A stretch of 64,000 nt of DNA from Simplicispira sedimenti (GTDB lineage: Bacteria; Pseudomonadota; Gammaproteobacteria; Burkholderiales; Burkholderiaceae_C). Positions 1 through 8,223 of the stretch are shown one piece after another. The DNA is taken from NCBI RefSeq assembly GCF_022760965.1, contig NZ_JAKVIJ010000001.1:186001-250000 (forward strand). The letters run 5' to 3'. Each line of letters opens with the position of its first letter. Within the stretch, counting starts at the first letter, position 1. The position numbers and the translations under genes are program-made. The notes under the pieces are model-generated. The model saw only the letters and a list, made by a program, of their open reading frames with translations. It made no database searches and was not told where the DNA came from.

Positions 1-306
1 TTGTCCTGGCAAGTGCTGGCGGTGGGGCTGGGCGTGGCCGCCATCTCCAGCGCGGTGCCGATCTCGCTGGAGATGGTGGCGCTCAAGCGCCTGCCGTCGC
101 AGGCCTTCGGCATCATGATCAGCATGGAGCCCGCCGTGGCCGCCGTGCTGGCACTGGGGCTGCTGGACGAGCGCCTGAGCGTCATGCAGTGGCTTGCCAT
201 CGGGCTCATCGTGATGGCCTCGGTGGGTTGCGCCGCCACGGCACGCTCGGCGCCCCAGGAGAGTCGGCGCAGCAGCGCAGCCTCCGCGCCTACACTTGCG
301 CCCTGA
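1..306 (+). CDS. EamA/RhtA-type permease, C-terminal part
   Basis: The window opens inside this gene, so only the last ~101 residues are visible. They carry two or three hydrophobic helices and the block SLEMVALKRLPSQAFGIMIS followed by SMEPAVAAVLALGLLDE, which closely matches the second EamA repeat of RhtA-like amino-acid/metabolite exporters (inner membrane, drug/metabolite transporter superfamily). The tail after the last helix is Ala/Ser-rich and probably cytoplasmic. The TTG at base 1 is just the cut edge and not a proposed start. The substrate cannot be told from this fragment. Confidence 0.85.
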   Translation: MSWQVLAVGLGVAAISSAVPISLEMVALKRLPSQAFGIMISMEPAVAAVLALGLLDERLSVMQWLAIGLIVMASVGCAATARSAPQESRRSSAASAPTLAP

Positions 307-346
307 GCCGGTCACCCGGCATCCTGCAACCCCGCTTTCCGTCCCC

Positions 347-985
347 ATGCTGCGCTACCTCACCGTTCCCGTCACGCCCTTCCAGCAAAACTGTTCCATC
401 GTCTGGTGCGATGCCACCGGCCAGGCCGCCGTCATCGACCCGGGCGGCGATCTCGACCTGCTGCTGGCAGAAATCCAGCGCCTGGGGCTCACGCTCAGCC
501 AGATCTGGCTCACGCACGCGCACATCGACCACGCCGGCGGCACGGGCGAGCTGGCCGAGCGACTGCAACTGCCCATCGTCGGGCCACATCCGGGCGATCA
601 GTTCTGGATCGATGGCCTGCCGCAGCAGAGCGCGATGTTTGGCTTTCCGCCCGCGCAGCACTTCACGCCCACGCGCTGGCTGGCCGATGGCGACACGGTG
701 CAGATCGGCAACGAGACGCTGGCCGTGCGCCACTGCCCAGGTCACACGCCGGGCCATGTGGTGTTCCACGCACCACAGATCGAGCGCTGCTTTGTGGGCG
801 ACGTGCTGTTCGCTGGCAGCATTGGCCGCACCGATTTTCCCCAGGGCAACCACCAGCAGTTGATCGACAGCATCACGCAGCGCCTGTGGCCCATGGGGAA
901 CCAGACGGTGTTCATTCCCGGCCATGGGCCTGAGAGCAGCTTCGGCCGCGAGCGCCAGAGCAACCCCTACGTGGGTGGCACTTGA
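347..985 (+). CDS. MBL-fold metallo-hydrolase, glyoxalase II-like (YcbL type)
   Basis: A 212-residue metallo-beta-lactamase-fold hydrolase, the usual length of YcbL-like type II glyoxalases, which lack the C-terminal helical domain of classical GloB. The metal motif THAHIDHAGG gives H57, H59, D61 and H62; H133 (PGHTPG), D152 (VGDVLF) and H193 (PGHGPE) complete a binuclear Zn/Fe site. The start at MLRYL is preferred because this family begins with a strand just like LTVPVTPFQQNC; an in-frame ATG 51 bases upstream would add an unconserved tail overlapping the previous gene. Likely a cytoplasmic thioester hydrolase; the substrate is not shown by sequence. Confidence 0.9.
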   Translation: MLRYLTVPVTPFQQNCSIVWCDATGQAAVIDPGGDLDLLLAEIQRLGLTLSQIWLTHAHIDHAGGTGELAERLQLPIVGPHPGDQFWIDGLPQQSAMFGFPPAQHFTPTRWLADGDTVQIGNETLAVRHCPGHTPGHVVFHAPQIERCFVGDVLFAGSIGRTDFPQGNHQQLIDSITQRLWPMGNQTVFIPGHGPESSFGRERQSNPYVGGT

Positions 986-996
986 AACTTCAATGG

Positions 997-1052
997 TTTT
1001 TGGCCTCTAGCGCCCGTGGATAAAGCGCTGACAGCTATCAATTCAATAGCAT
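997..1052 (+). repeat. Repeat A, copy 1 (intergenic)
   Basis: First of nine copies of a 50-60 bp element built from the words TGGCCTCTAGCGC, AAGCGCTGACAGCTATCAA and TTCAATAGCA. It contains two small inverted repeats (AGCGC..GCGCT and GCTAT..ATAGC) that could fold as two short stem-loops. It fills the gap between two convergent genes and ends at the stop codon of the M48 peptidase. Confidence 0.85.
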
Positions 1053-1901
1053 TTAGCCATTCTGGCGCGCGGCTTCGTACAGGCCCTGGACCTTGGGCAC
1101 GTTCTGCTGCAGCTCACGGATGCGGTCGGGCCCGCTGGGGTGGGTGGAGAGGAAGGCCAGGCCGTCCTTGCCGCCCGTGGCCTGGCCCATCTTCTGCCAC
1201 AGGCTCACGCTGGCGGCGGGCTGGAAGGCCGCACGGGCAGCCAGCTCCAGGCCCACCAGGTCGGCCTCGCTCTCGTCACCGCGGCTGAACTTGAGCGTGA
1301 GCAACTGCCCGCCCAGGTTGGCGGCCAGCTGCCCCACGTCGCCCAGGCCCAGCAACTGCGCGCCCAGGCGCAGGCCCAGGTTGGTGGCCTGGGTCTTGGC
1401 CAGGCGCTCGCGGGCGTGCTCGCGCAGTGCGTGGGCCATTTCGTGGCCCATGATCATGGCGGCCTCGTCGTCGGTCAGGCGCAACTGATCCAGGATGCCG
1501 GTGAAGAACGCAATCTTGCCGCCCGGCATGCAGAACGCATTGATCTGCTTGCTGGCAATGAGGTTGACCTCCCAGCGCCAGTGGCGCGCCCGGTCATTCC
1601 ATGGCGTGGTGAAAGGGATGAGGCGCCGTGCGATGGCGTGCAGGCGCGCAAGCTGCGGATGACCGGACGGCACCAGCGCCCCCTGCGCCCGGGCCTGGGC
1701 CAGCAACTGGCTGTACTGCTGGGTGGCCGAGGACTCCAGCGTTTCGGCCGGCACCAGGCGGCGCATGCCCGAGGCCGAACCCACCTCCACCTGGGCCAGC
1801 GCAGGCGCAGCAGCCCCGGCGGCGGCAGCCAGCACAAAGGCGCGCCGCGCCTGCCAGGGGGACGACGAGGCTACGGAAGGAGCGGGGCAAAGAAAGCACA
1901 T
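1053..1901 (-). CDS. M48 family metalloprotease (BepA/LoiP-like), exported
   Basis: A 282-residue zinc endopeptidase. An N-terminal segment (~18-36, RRAFVLAAAAGAAAPALAQ) looks like a signal peptide, so the enzyme probably acts in the periplasm. The catalytic motif is HEMAH (H153, E154, H157), with the third zinc ligand in DESEAD (E212). M48 proteins of this size are related to BepA/LoiP, which degrade misfolded outer-membrane proteins or act in envelope maintenance; there are no TPR repeats, so it is the short form. It is divergent from ampG with only 30 bases between the two start codons. The reading frame stays open far upstream across ampG, but the signal peptide fixes the start at MCFLC. 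Confidence 0.88.
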   Translation of the reverse strand: MCFLCPAPSVASSSPWQARRAFVLAAAAGAAAPALAQVEVGSASGMRRLVPAETLESSATQQYSQLLAQARAQGALVPSGHPQLARLHAIARRLIPFTTPWNDRARHWRWEVNLIASKQINAFCMPGGKIAFFTGILDQLRLTDDEAAMIMGHEMAHALREHARERLAKTQATNLGLRLGAQLLGLGDVGQLAANLGGQLLTLKFSRGDESEADLVGLELAARAAFQPAASVSLWQKMGQATGGKDGLAFLSTHPSGPDRIRELQQNVPKVQGLYEAARQNG

Positions 1902-1931
1902 GCGGGAATAATAGTCAAAACACCACACCCC

Positions 1932-3299
1932 ATGCCGCCCACCACCACGCCTTCTCCCACCGCACCGCGCATGTCCTGGCTCCAGACGCTGCGCGTGTAC
2001 CTCGAACCCGCCAGCCTGCGCATGCTGACGCTCGGCTTTTCGGCTGGCCTGCCGTTGCTGCTGGTGCTGGGCACGCTGAGCTTTCGCCTGCGCGAGGCAG
2101 GCATCGACCGCAGCACCATCGGGCACCTGAGCTGGGTGGGCCTGGCCTATGGCTTCAAGTGGGCCTGGGCGCCGCTGGTGGACCGGCTGCCGCTGCCACT
2201 GCTCACCCACACGCTGGGGCGGCGGCGCAGCTGGCTGCTGCTGTCGCAGTGCCTGGTGGTGGCAGGGCTGGTGGGCATGGCGCTGACCGACCCGCGCCAG
2301 GCGCTGAGCCCCGTGGTGGCCTGTGCGTTGATGGTGGCCTTCGCCTCGGCCACGCACGACATTGCGCTGGACGCCTTCCGCATCGAATCGGCCGACGCCA
2401 ACCACCAGGCGGCCCTGGCTGCCGCCTACCAAACGGGCTACCGGCTGGCGATGATCTGGGCCGGTGCCGGGGTGCTGTGGATTGCCGCGCGCGCCGAAGC
2501 CCCCGCACTGGCAGGCGCGGCCGCCGCTGCAACGGGCGCCGCGACCTACCAGAACGGCGCCTGGCAGACGGCCTACCTGGTGATGGCGGCCTCCATGGCT
2601 GTGGGCATGGTCACGGTGCTGTTCTCGCGCGAGCCCCGGCCCGTGGAGCTGCCCCCGGCACGCAACGCGGCCGAATGGCTGCGCGGCGCCCTGCTGGAGC
2701 CGTTTGCCGACTTTGTGCGCCGCTACCGCTGGCAGGCGGCGCTGATCCTGGCGTTGATCGCCGTGTACCGCATCAGCGATGTGGTGATGGGCATCATGGC
2801 CAACCCCTTCTACGTGGACATGGGCTACACCAAGGACGAGGTGGCCGCCGTGACCAAGGTGTACGGCGTGGTGATGACGCTGGTCGGCGCCTTTGTGGGC
2901 GGCTCGCTCGCCATGCGCTTTGGCGTGATGCGCATCCTGATGCTGGGCGCCCTGCTGAGCGCCTGCACCAACCTGCTGTTTGCCTGGCTGGCGGGCCATG
3001 GGCACGATGTAACGGCGCTCATCGCCGTGGTCTCTGCCGACAACCTGGCCAGCGGCATTGCGTCGGCGGCCTTCATTGCCTACCTCTCCAGCCTGACCAA
3101 CGTCAGCTATTCGGCCACACAGTACGCGCTGTTCAGCTCGATGATGCTGCTGCTGCCCAAGTTCGTGGCGGGCTTTTCGGGCGACTACGTCAACGCCTTT
3201 GGCTACGCACAGTTCTTTGCATCCACCGCCTTGCTGGGCCTGCCGGTGCTGGGACTGGTGTGGATAGCATCCAAGGCCAAATCGGCCTCCAGCGCCTAA
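1932..3299 (+). CDS. ampG: AmpG-like MFS muropeptide permease
   Basis: A 455-residue major facilitator protein with about 12-14 hydrophobic helices. The start matches AmpG: a short N-terminal stretch, then LRMLTLGFSAGLPLLLV, then GLAYGFKWAWAPLVDR and ASATHDIALDAFRIE, both hallmark AmpG segments. AmpG imports anhydro-muropeptides for peptidoglycan recycling and indirectly controls AmpC-type beta-lactamase induction. It shares a 30-bp divergent promoter region with an M48 envelope protease. Its last codons and stop (SSA-stop) fall inside a copy of repeat A, so the repeat supplies the C-terminus. Confidence 0.9.
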   Translation: MPPTTTPSPTAPRMSWLQTLRVYLEPASLRMLTLGFSAGLPLLLVLGTLSFRLREAGIDRSTIGHLSWVGLAYGFKWAWAPLVDRLPLPLLTHTLGRRRSWLLLSQCLVVAGLVGMALTDPRQALSPVVACALMVAFASATHDIALDAFRIESADANHQAALAAAYQTGYRLAMIWAGAGVLWIAARAEAPALAGAAAAATGAATYQNGAWQTAYLVMAASMAVGMVTVLFSREPRPVELPPARNAAEWLRGALLEPFADFVRRYRWQAALILALIAVYRISDVVMGIMANPFYVDMGYTKDEVAAVTKVYGVVMTLVGAFVGGSLAMRFGVMRILMLGALLSACTNLLFAWLAGHGHDVTALIAVVSADNLASGIASAAFIAYLSSLTNVSYSATQYALFSSMMLLLPKFVAGFSGDYVNAFGYAQFFASTALLGLPVLGLVWIASKAKSASSA

Positions 3300-3337
3300 C
3301 ACATAAGCGCAAGCAGCTATAAAATACATAGCAAAAG
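3281..3337 (+). repeat. Repeat A, copy 2 (overlaps the end of ampG)
   Basis: Contains ATCGGCCTCCAGCGC, ATAAGCGCAAGCAGCTATAA and ACATAGCAAAA. The ampG stop codon (TAA, 3297-3299) is inside the element, so the last residues of AmpG are encoded by repeat sequence. Confidence 0.85.
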
Positions 3338-3358
3338 TAACCGTGAAGCTGCGCCACG

Positions 3359-3374
3359 TTTACCTGTGCTTTAC
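3359..3374 (+). promoter_or_regulatory. CpxR-type direct repeat upstream of the regulator gene
   Basis: TTTAC-N6-TTTAC (3359-3363 and 3370-3374). Its reverse complement is GTAAA-N6-GTAAA, which fits the published CpxR box (GTAAA, 4-8 nt, GTAAA). It lies 80 bases before the start of the CpxR-like regulator, where an autoregulatory site would be expected. The assignment is inferred from pattern and position. Confidence 0.55.
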
Positions 3375-3453
3375 GCCAAGGACAAGGGGACATGACAGGT
3401 AGCAGGCATGATGCCCCCATCCTCCCACTCTGAGCACCCCCTTTGCTGACGCC

Positions 3454-4170
3454 ATGAGCACCTCCTTGCTGATGATCGAAGACGACCTGCGTTTGGCCCA
3501 GATGGTGGGGGAGTACCTGGGCCAGTCGGGCATGCAGCTCGCGCACTGCCCCGACGCCGCCAGCGGCCTGGCGCGCCTGCAGGGACAGGACGGCGGCACC
3601 TTGCCCGAGCTGGTCATCCTCGACCTCATGCTGCCCGACATGGACGGGCTGGAAGTCTGCCGCCGCATCCGCGCGCTGCCCGGGCCGGTGGCGCAGATGC
3701 CGGTGCTGATGCTCACGGCCAAGGGCGACCCCATGGACCGTGTCATCGGCCTGGAGATCGGCGCCGACGACTACCTGCCCAAGCCCTTCGAGCCGCGCGA
3801 GCTGCTGGCACGCATCCGCGCCCTGCTGCGGCGGCGCAACGCAGGCGCGGCGCCCGTCGCCCACGTACTGCGCTTTGGCACGCTGGAGATCGACCGCGAT
3901 GCGCGCAGCGTCTCGGTGGCGGGCCAGGCGGCCGATCTGACCTCCTACCAGTTCGACCTGCTGGTGGCCCTGGCCGAGCGTGCCGGCCGCGTGCTCACGC
4001 GCGACCAGATCATGGAAGCCGTGCGCGGGCGTGAGCTGGAGGCCTTCGACCGCTCCATCGACGTGCACATGGGCCGCATTCGCGCCGCCATCGAGCAAGA
4101 CCCCAAGAACCCGCGCCGCATTCTCACGGTGCGCGGCGTGGGCTATGTGTTTGCCAAGCAGCAGGAGTGA
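3454..4170 (+). CDS. OmpR-family response regulator, CpxR/RstA-like
   Basis: A 238-residue regulator with an N-terminal receiver domain (acidic pair E9/D10-D11, phospho-acceptor D57 in ILDLMLPD, K110 in YLPKPFEP) and a C-terminal winged-helix DNA-binding domain from ~135. The recognition region FDRSIDVHMGRIR closely resembles CpxR/RstA. It is followed 150-160 bp later by its histidine kinase; the gap holds repeat B. A CpxR-type direct repeat upstream suggests autoregulation. By analogy it would sense envelope stress, which fits the neighbouring M48 protease and AmpG, but the regulon is not shown by sequence. Confidence 0.92.
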   Translation: MSTSLLMIEDDLRLAQMVGEYLGQSGMQLAHCPDAASGLARLQGQDGGTLPELVILDLMLPDMDGLEVCRRIRALPGPVAQMPVLMLTAKGDPMDRVIGLEIGADDYLPKPFEPRELLARIRALLRRRNAGAAPVAHVLRFGTLEIDRDARSVSVAGQAADLTSYQFDLLVALAERAGRVLTRDQIMEAVRGRELEAFDRSIDVHMGRIRAAIEQDPKNPRRILTVRGVGYVFAKQQE

Positions 4171-4171
4171 T

Positions 4172-4320
4172 GTGAACACCCCCCTGCGTCGCTTCGCGCC
4201 TTCCCCCCTCTCCTGCGGGAGGGGGGACGACGCCAGTGGCCTGGCAAAGCCAGTTCCACGGAGTCTGCTGGCCTGCGCAGCGCCAGTATCTTGCCCCCGT
4301 GACTGGGCACCGCGCACACG
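4172..4320 (+). repeat. Repeat B, copy 1 (between regulator and kinase genes)
   Basis: Non-coding ~150 bp with the core CGCGCCTTCCCCCCTCTC (4195-4212) followed by GCGGGAGGGGGGACG. The C-run and G-run pair as a strong hairpin. The core recurs at 25299. It separates two genes that normally overlap or abut, so it may weaken or process the operon transcript. Confidence 0.75.
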
Positions 4321-4329
4321 GTGATCGAT

Positions 4330-5604
4330 ATGTCGATGCTCCGCTCCATCTCCCGCACCTTTTCGCAGCGCCTGTACCTGCGCATCTGGCTGGCCGTGGT
4401 CGGGGGCGTGGCGGTGCTCACGTTGGTGGTGGGCTGGGCCTGGCGCACGGCGGCAGAGCAGAACGCGCTGCGCATTGCTCCCCCTGCGCGGGAGGTGGTG
4501 CTGCGCGATCTGCAGGGCCGCGTGGTGCTGCAAGGCACGGCCACACGCCAGCCGCAACATCCATCGGAAGGGGTGCTCTACCAGTTGCAGACCACCGACG
4601 GTCGAACCTTCGAGCTGGAGTTGGAGCCCCGCTTTCAAGGGCGCGAGCGCATGGATCGCCGCGAGCGCCATGAGCGCGCAGCCGCCCTGCGCGCACCGCC
4701 CCCTCCGCAGAGCCTGGCGTTCTGGACGCGGCCACCGTTTGGCTTCCTGTGGATGCTGGTGCTGGTGGGGCTGGCTGTGGCGTTGGGGGTGTTTCCCATC
4801 ATCCGTCGCCTGATGTCGCGCCTGGAGGTACTGCAGCGCGGAGTGCAGCGCTTTGGCGAAGGCGACCTGGCAGCCCGCGTGCCCGTGCAGGGCCACGATG
4901 AGGTGGCCGATCTGTCACGCCAGTTCAATGCTGCGGCGGGGCGCATCGAAGCGCTGCTGCGTTCGCACAAGTCGCTGCTGGCCAACGCATCGCACGAGCT
5001 GCGCTCACCGCTGGCACGCATCCGCATGGGCATGGAACTGATGCAGGACGGTGTGCCATCGGCCAGTGCGCGGGCCGAGATCCTGCGCAACATCGCCGAG
5101 CTCGACCAGCTCGTGGACGAAATCCTGCTGGCCAGCCGCCTGGACGCGCGCGAGGCCGATGTGGGCTCGTTCGAGGTGGTGGATCTGGTGGGGTTGGCCG
5201 CAGAGGAATGCGCACGCACCGGCGCGGAGCTGGATGCAGGCAACCAGCCGCTGGAAGTGCATGCCGTGGCCAAGCTGCTGCGCCGCGCGCTGCGCAACCT
5301 GTTGGAAAACGCCCGCCGCTACAGCGATGGCACCGTGAGCGTCAGCCTGCACCTGCAAGGGGGCATGGCAGAAGTGCGGGTGTGCGATCAGGGGCCGGGC
5401 GTGCCCGCAGAGTTGCGCGAACGCATCTTCGAACCCTTCTACCGCCTGCCCGGCGCCAGCGAGCGCGCCGGTGGCGTGGGCCTGGGCCTGGCCCTGGTGC
5501 GCTCCATCGCAGGGCGCCACCAAGGCACCGTGCACTGCGAGGGCAACCCGCAGGGCCAGGGCGCCTGTTTTGTGCTGCGCCTGCCCATCACCCCGCTTGC
5601 CTAG
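4330..5604 (+). CDS. Sensor histidine kinase, CpxA-like
   Basis: A 424-residue inner-membrane kinase. TM1 is at ~18-36, a ~95-residue periplasmic sensor follows, TM2 is at ~139-158, then HAMP (RFGEGDLAARVPVQGHDEV), the phospho-acceptor box NASHELRSPLARIRM (H222) and an HATPase domain (N-box LRNLLENARRYS, G1 DQGPGVP, G2 GVGLGLALV). It pairs with the regulator just upstream; the HAMP/H-box style fits CpxA. An in-frame GTG lies nine bases upstream (4321); neither start has a convincing ribosome-binding site. The last 17 bases overlap the end of the convergent O-antigen-ligase gene. Confidence 0.9.
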   Translation: MSMLRSISRTFSQRLYLRIWLAVVGGVAVLTLVVGWAWRTAAEQNALRIAPPAREVVLRDLQGRVVLQGTATRQPQHPSEGVLYQLQTTDGRTFELELEPRFQGRERMDRRERHERAAALRAPPPPQSLAFWTRPPFGFLWMLVLVGLAVALGVFPIIRRLMSRLEVLQRGVQRFGEGDLAARVPVQGHDEVADLSRQFNAAAGRIEALLRSHKSLLANASHELRSPLARIRMGMELMQDGVPSASARAEILRNIAELDQLVDEILLASRLDAREADVGSFEVVDLVGLAAEECARTGAELDAGNQPLEVHAVAKLLRRALRNLLENARRYSDGTVSVSLHLQGGMAEVRVCDQGPGVPAELRERIFEPFYRLPGASERAGGVGLGLALVRSIAGRHQGTVHCEGNPQGQGACFVLRLPITPLA

Positions 5605-6886
5605 ACGCTCCCCCGTGGCCGCGCTGATGGCCGCGGATGGCCGCCATGAAGAACAGGACCATGAACAGATAGATCATGTTGCCGTTGAAATGCGCGAGGT
5701 ACACCTGTGTCAATCCGAAACCCAGGTACGCCAGCGGAAAAAGCATGCCCGCCAAACGCAGGCACAAGGCCTCGGGGTCTATCGTTCCATCGGGGCGCTG
5801 CACCCGGGCCTGCGTGGGCCAGAACAAGGCCAGAGGGACGGCATAGAACAACAGCAGGCCCACCAGCCCAATCACACCGCGTTTGACAAACATATCAAAC
5901 CACTCGTTGTGCGCATGGCCGTAGTACATGACCGAAGGGGGAGCCTCCCCTTTTTCCACACGCAGACGCTTTTGCTCGGCGTATCCCGCCTCGCCCCAGC
6001 CCGTCAGCGGCTTTTCCAGCCCCATGTCCCAGGCCAGTTTCCAATGGGCCAGCCGGTGGCCCACGGAGTTGTCGGCCTCACCGTTCTTGACAAACCCCGC
6101 CACCTCATCACGCGCCAGGCTCCAGCGTTCCTGCAGGTACGAGGACTGGTGCCACAGCAAGGCCATCACCACGGCCAGCAAGCCAAGTACGGCATAGATG
6201 AATCGATGGTTCGCCACATAGCGATAAATCAACCACAGCAGTGGAACCATGCACAAGACCAGGGCGACCCAGCCGCCCCGCGTCTGAGAAAGCAAGGAGC
6301 CCAGGACGCCCAGGAAGACGCAGGCCAGCATCAGCGCCGAGCGGCGCCAGCTCCAGCGCTCATGGAAAACCGCCCACTGAACCCAGCAGATGAGCCCAAA
6401 CAGCCCGGACATGTTTCCGTACTGAATGACACCACTGCTGCTTTGGTGGGCCGCGTCGTACCAGGCCCTTTCGTACCCCAGGACAAAGATATCGTAGGAG
6501 GCCCTCAGCCCACCGAAGGCGGCACCCACCGCAATGCCCCAAAGCAGCCATCGCCCCTTGGGGGGGTACAAAAAGGCAACAGGAATGCATGCCAGCGCCA
6601 GCACATAGCGGAACGGCTTGTTCAGCGCCGACAGCCCACGGTCAAGGTCGGCGCCAAAAATCCACACGGCACCCATCACCGCAAACACCAAGGCCAGCCA
6701 GACGGCCGATCTATCGCTCAAACGCTCCTTGGCCCATAGGGGAAAGGATGCCATCGCGAAAACAATGAAGACAGCCGCCCCATAGGCGTAGCCCGAGGGC
6801 AGCAGCAAGGTCAAGGCGCCCAGCAAGAATGCCGACACCGAAGCCAGTTGGGAAGTAAGAAGCGTTGTCGCGCGGACTGGAAGCAC
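5588..6886 (-). CDS. O-antigen ligase / Wzy_C family membrane protein
   Basis: A 432-residue polytopic membrane protein with about 11-12 helices. The family signature region is GWGEAGYAEQ followed by YGHAHNEWFDMFVKRG: a periplasmic loop with Arg and the conserved HNxxx motif of WaaL/Wzy_C proteins, and SQTRGGWVAL lies before it. These enzymes join a polymer from undecaprenyl diphosphate to lipid A core or another acceptor. The GTG start has a GGGAAAA ribosome site upstream. A GT4 glycosyltransferase lies two genes upstream on the same strand, consistent with LPS core or O-antigen assembly. The precise acceptor cannot be read from sequence. Confidence 0.88.
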   Translation of the reverse strand: MLPVRATTLLTSQLASVSAFLLGALTLLLPSGYAYGAAVFIVFAMASFPLWAKERLSDRSAVWLALVFAVMGAVWIFGADLDRGLSALNKPFRYVLALACIPVAFLYPPKGRWLLWGIAVGAAFGGLRASYDIFVLGYERAWYDAAHQSSSGVIQYGNMSGLFGLICWVQWAVFHERWSWRRSALMLACVFLGVLGSLLSQTRGGWVALVLCMVPLLWLIYRYVANHRFIYAVLGLLAVVMALLWHQSSYLQERWSLARDEVAGFVKNGEADNSVGHRLAHWKLAWDMGLEKPLTGWGEAGYAEQKRLRVEKGEAPPSVMYYGHAHNEWFDMFVKRGVIGLVGLLLFYAVPLALFWPTQARVQRPDGTIDPEALCLRLAGMLFPLAYLGFGLTQVYLAHFNGNMIYLFMVLFFMAAIRGHQRGHGGASRQAG

Positions 6887-6911
6887 GGATTTTCCCGGCC
6901 GATCATCGGTA

Positions 6912-7118
6912 TCAATGACCGCCCGTCTTCACTCCCGCCGCAAGCGCGTATTGGGTGCCACAGTAGGGGCAGGCAACCACTTGTCCGGGTTTCGCGCTCA
7001 GGTACACCTTTGGATGACCACTCCACTGCTTGACGGCCGCCTTGGGGTTGGGGCAAGGGAAATTGCCTTGCCCATCCAGGTCCTCGGCATTCAATTGAAT
7101 CGCTTTGTTCTCGCTCAT
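6912..7118 (-). CDS. zf-CHCC zinc-finger domain protein
   Basis: A 68-residue protein consisting almost entirely of a zf-CHCC domain: FPCPNP, WSGHPKVYLS and VACPYCGTQY supply the Cys-His-Cys-Cys zinc ligands. This domain is shared with the mitochondrial complex I 13-kDa subunit, and small stand-alone versions sit between ilvE and LPS glycosyltransferase genes in many betaproteobacteria. The function of the bacterial stand-alone form is not established. It lies on the same strand as ilvE and the glycosyltransferase. Confidence 0.9.
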   Translation of the reverse strand: MSENKAIQLNAEDLDGQGNFPCPNPKAAVKQWSGHPKVYLSAKPGQVVACPYCGTQYALAAGVKTGGH

Positions 7119-7180
7119 GATTCACATCACCATTTCACTATGATTTAAAGATTCGGCCCGTATCAAGGCCCGCAGGCACA

Positions 7181-8209
7181 TCACGCACCCGCCTTTACCA
7201 CCACGGACCGCTCACGCTGGTAAAAGGAAAAGATCTCGGCAACGCTCGTTTCCACAGCGTACTTGCGCAGGTCCTTTTGCCGGCGGAGCGGCCTTTCCTC
7301 AAACGCATCCCGCAAAGCCTTGGCCAATGCAGCCGGGTCTTCCACGGGCACGATGGCCTCCACCACGTCATCGGCCAGATGCCGGGCGCCCTCGGTCGCG
7401 GTCGCAATGATAGGCAGGCCCGCCGCTGCGGCCTCCAGCATCACCAACCCAAAGGACTCCTCGCGGGCGGAGCTCACAAACACATCAAATGCGGCAAGCC
7501 AGTCCTGAGGCTTTTCAGCAAAACCCACAAACAACACGCCGGGTACCTTGCGCTGTTTCAAGGCTTCGACCTCGGCCCCCTGTCCCACAATCACCAGACA
7601 AGCCCCAGGCAACGCAGCCATCTCGAAGGCATCCAAAAGTACGTCCAGGCCCTTGGTGTGCTCCACGCGCCCCACAGAGCCCAGAACCCAGGCATCCTCC
7701 GCAATGCCGTGGCGCGCCCGCATGAGCGCGCGCGCGCCAGGGCTGGGTGCATACGGCAGCGTCCAGTTGTTGATATGGACCGTATGGGCGCGCAGTTGCG
7801 ATGGCACTTCCTGCAGCTGCCAGGGCGCGATGGCGACCAGGGCGTCGAGGTTCTGGTGCTGCTGCGGCTTGTACCGCATGTGCAATGTAGCCACACGCAA
7901 AACCGTTCCACGCAGGTCCTGAAGGCCCCCGAGGGCCTTGCAACCATCGCTCAAATGGGCATGCGCCACATCGGGCCTCAAGCGACGTATCCAACGGCGC
8001 GCCTGCCAACGCCCCAGCCACCGCCCCACCCAGAGGATCTTCACCCGCGGATCGACCTTGTGGGAATAGCCCGTGGGACGATCGCGGTGCGCCGTCCTGC
8101 GCAGGATGAGGGTGACATCGTGGCTTGCAGACTGTGCATTGGCCAGCTCAATGGCGTAACGCTCGCTCCCGGCAAATCGGTTGGTCAGGATGACGTGGAC
8201 GATACGCAT
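7181..8209 (-). CDS. Glycosyltransferase family 4
   Basis: A 342-residue retaining GT-B glycosyltransferase. The N-terminal acceptor half carries the glycine/serine motif TNRFAGSERYAIELA; the C-terminal donor half has GSVGRVEHTKGLDVLLDAF and the nucleotide-sugar motif SAREESFGLVMLEAAAAGLP (the E-x7-E of GT4). It probably adds a sugar to LPS core or a lipid-linked glycan, given the nearby O-antigen ligase; sugar and acceptor are unknown. It is 14 bases downstream of ilvE on the same strand, so they may be cotranscribed. Confidence 0.9.
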   Translation of the reverse strand: MRIVHVILTNRFAGSERYAIELANAQSASHDVTLILRRTAHRDRPTGYSHKVDPRVKILWVGRWLGRWQARRWIRRLRPDVAHAHLSDGCKALGGLQDLRGTVLRVATLHMRYKPQQHQNLDALVAIAPWQLQEVPSQLRAHTVHINNWTLPYAPSPGARALMRARHGIAEDAWVLGSVGRVEHTKGLDVLLDAFEMAALPGACLVIVGQGAEVEALKQRKVPGVLFVGFAEKPQDWLAAFDVFVSSAREESFGLVMLEAAAAGLPIIATATEGARHLADDVVEAIVPVEDPAALAKALRDAFEERPLRRQKDLRKYAVETSVAEIFSFYQRERSVVVKAGA

Positions 8210-8223
8210 ACCCTACAACGGCT

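Noticed and set aside
1902..3329. N-terminal extension of the M48 protease frame across ampG
   Set aside because: The extension has no similarity to any protein and is antisense to AmpG; the signal peptide at MCFLC sets the start.
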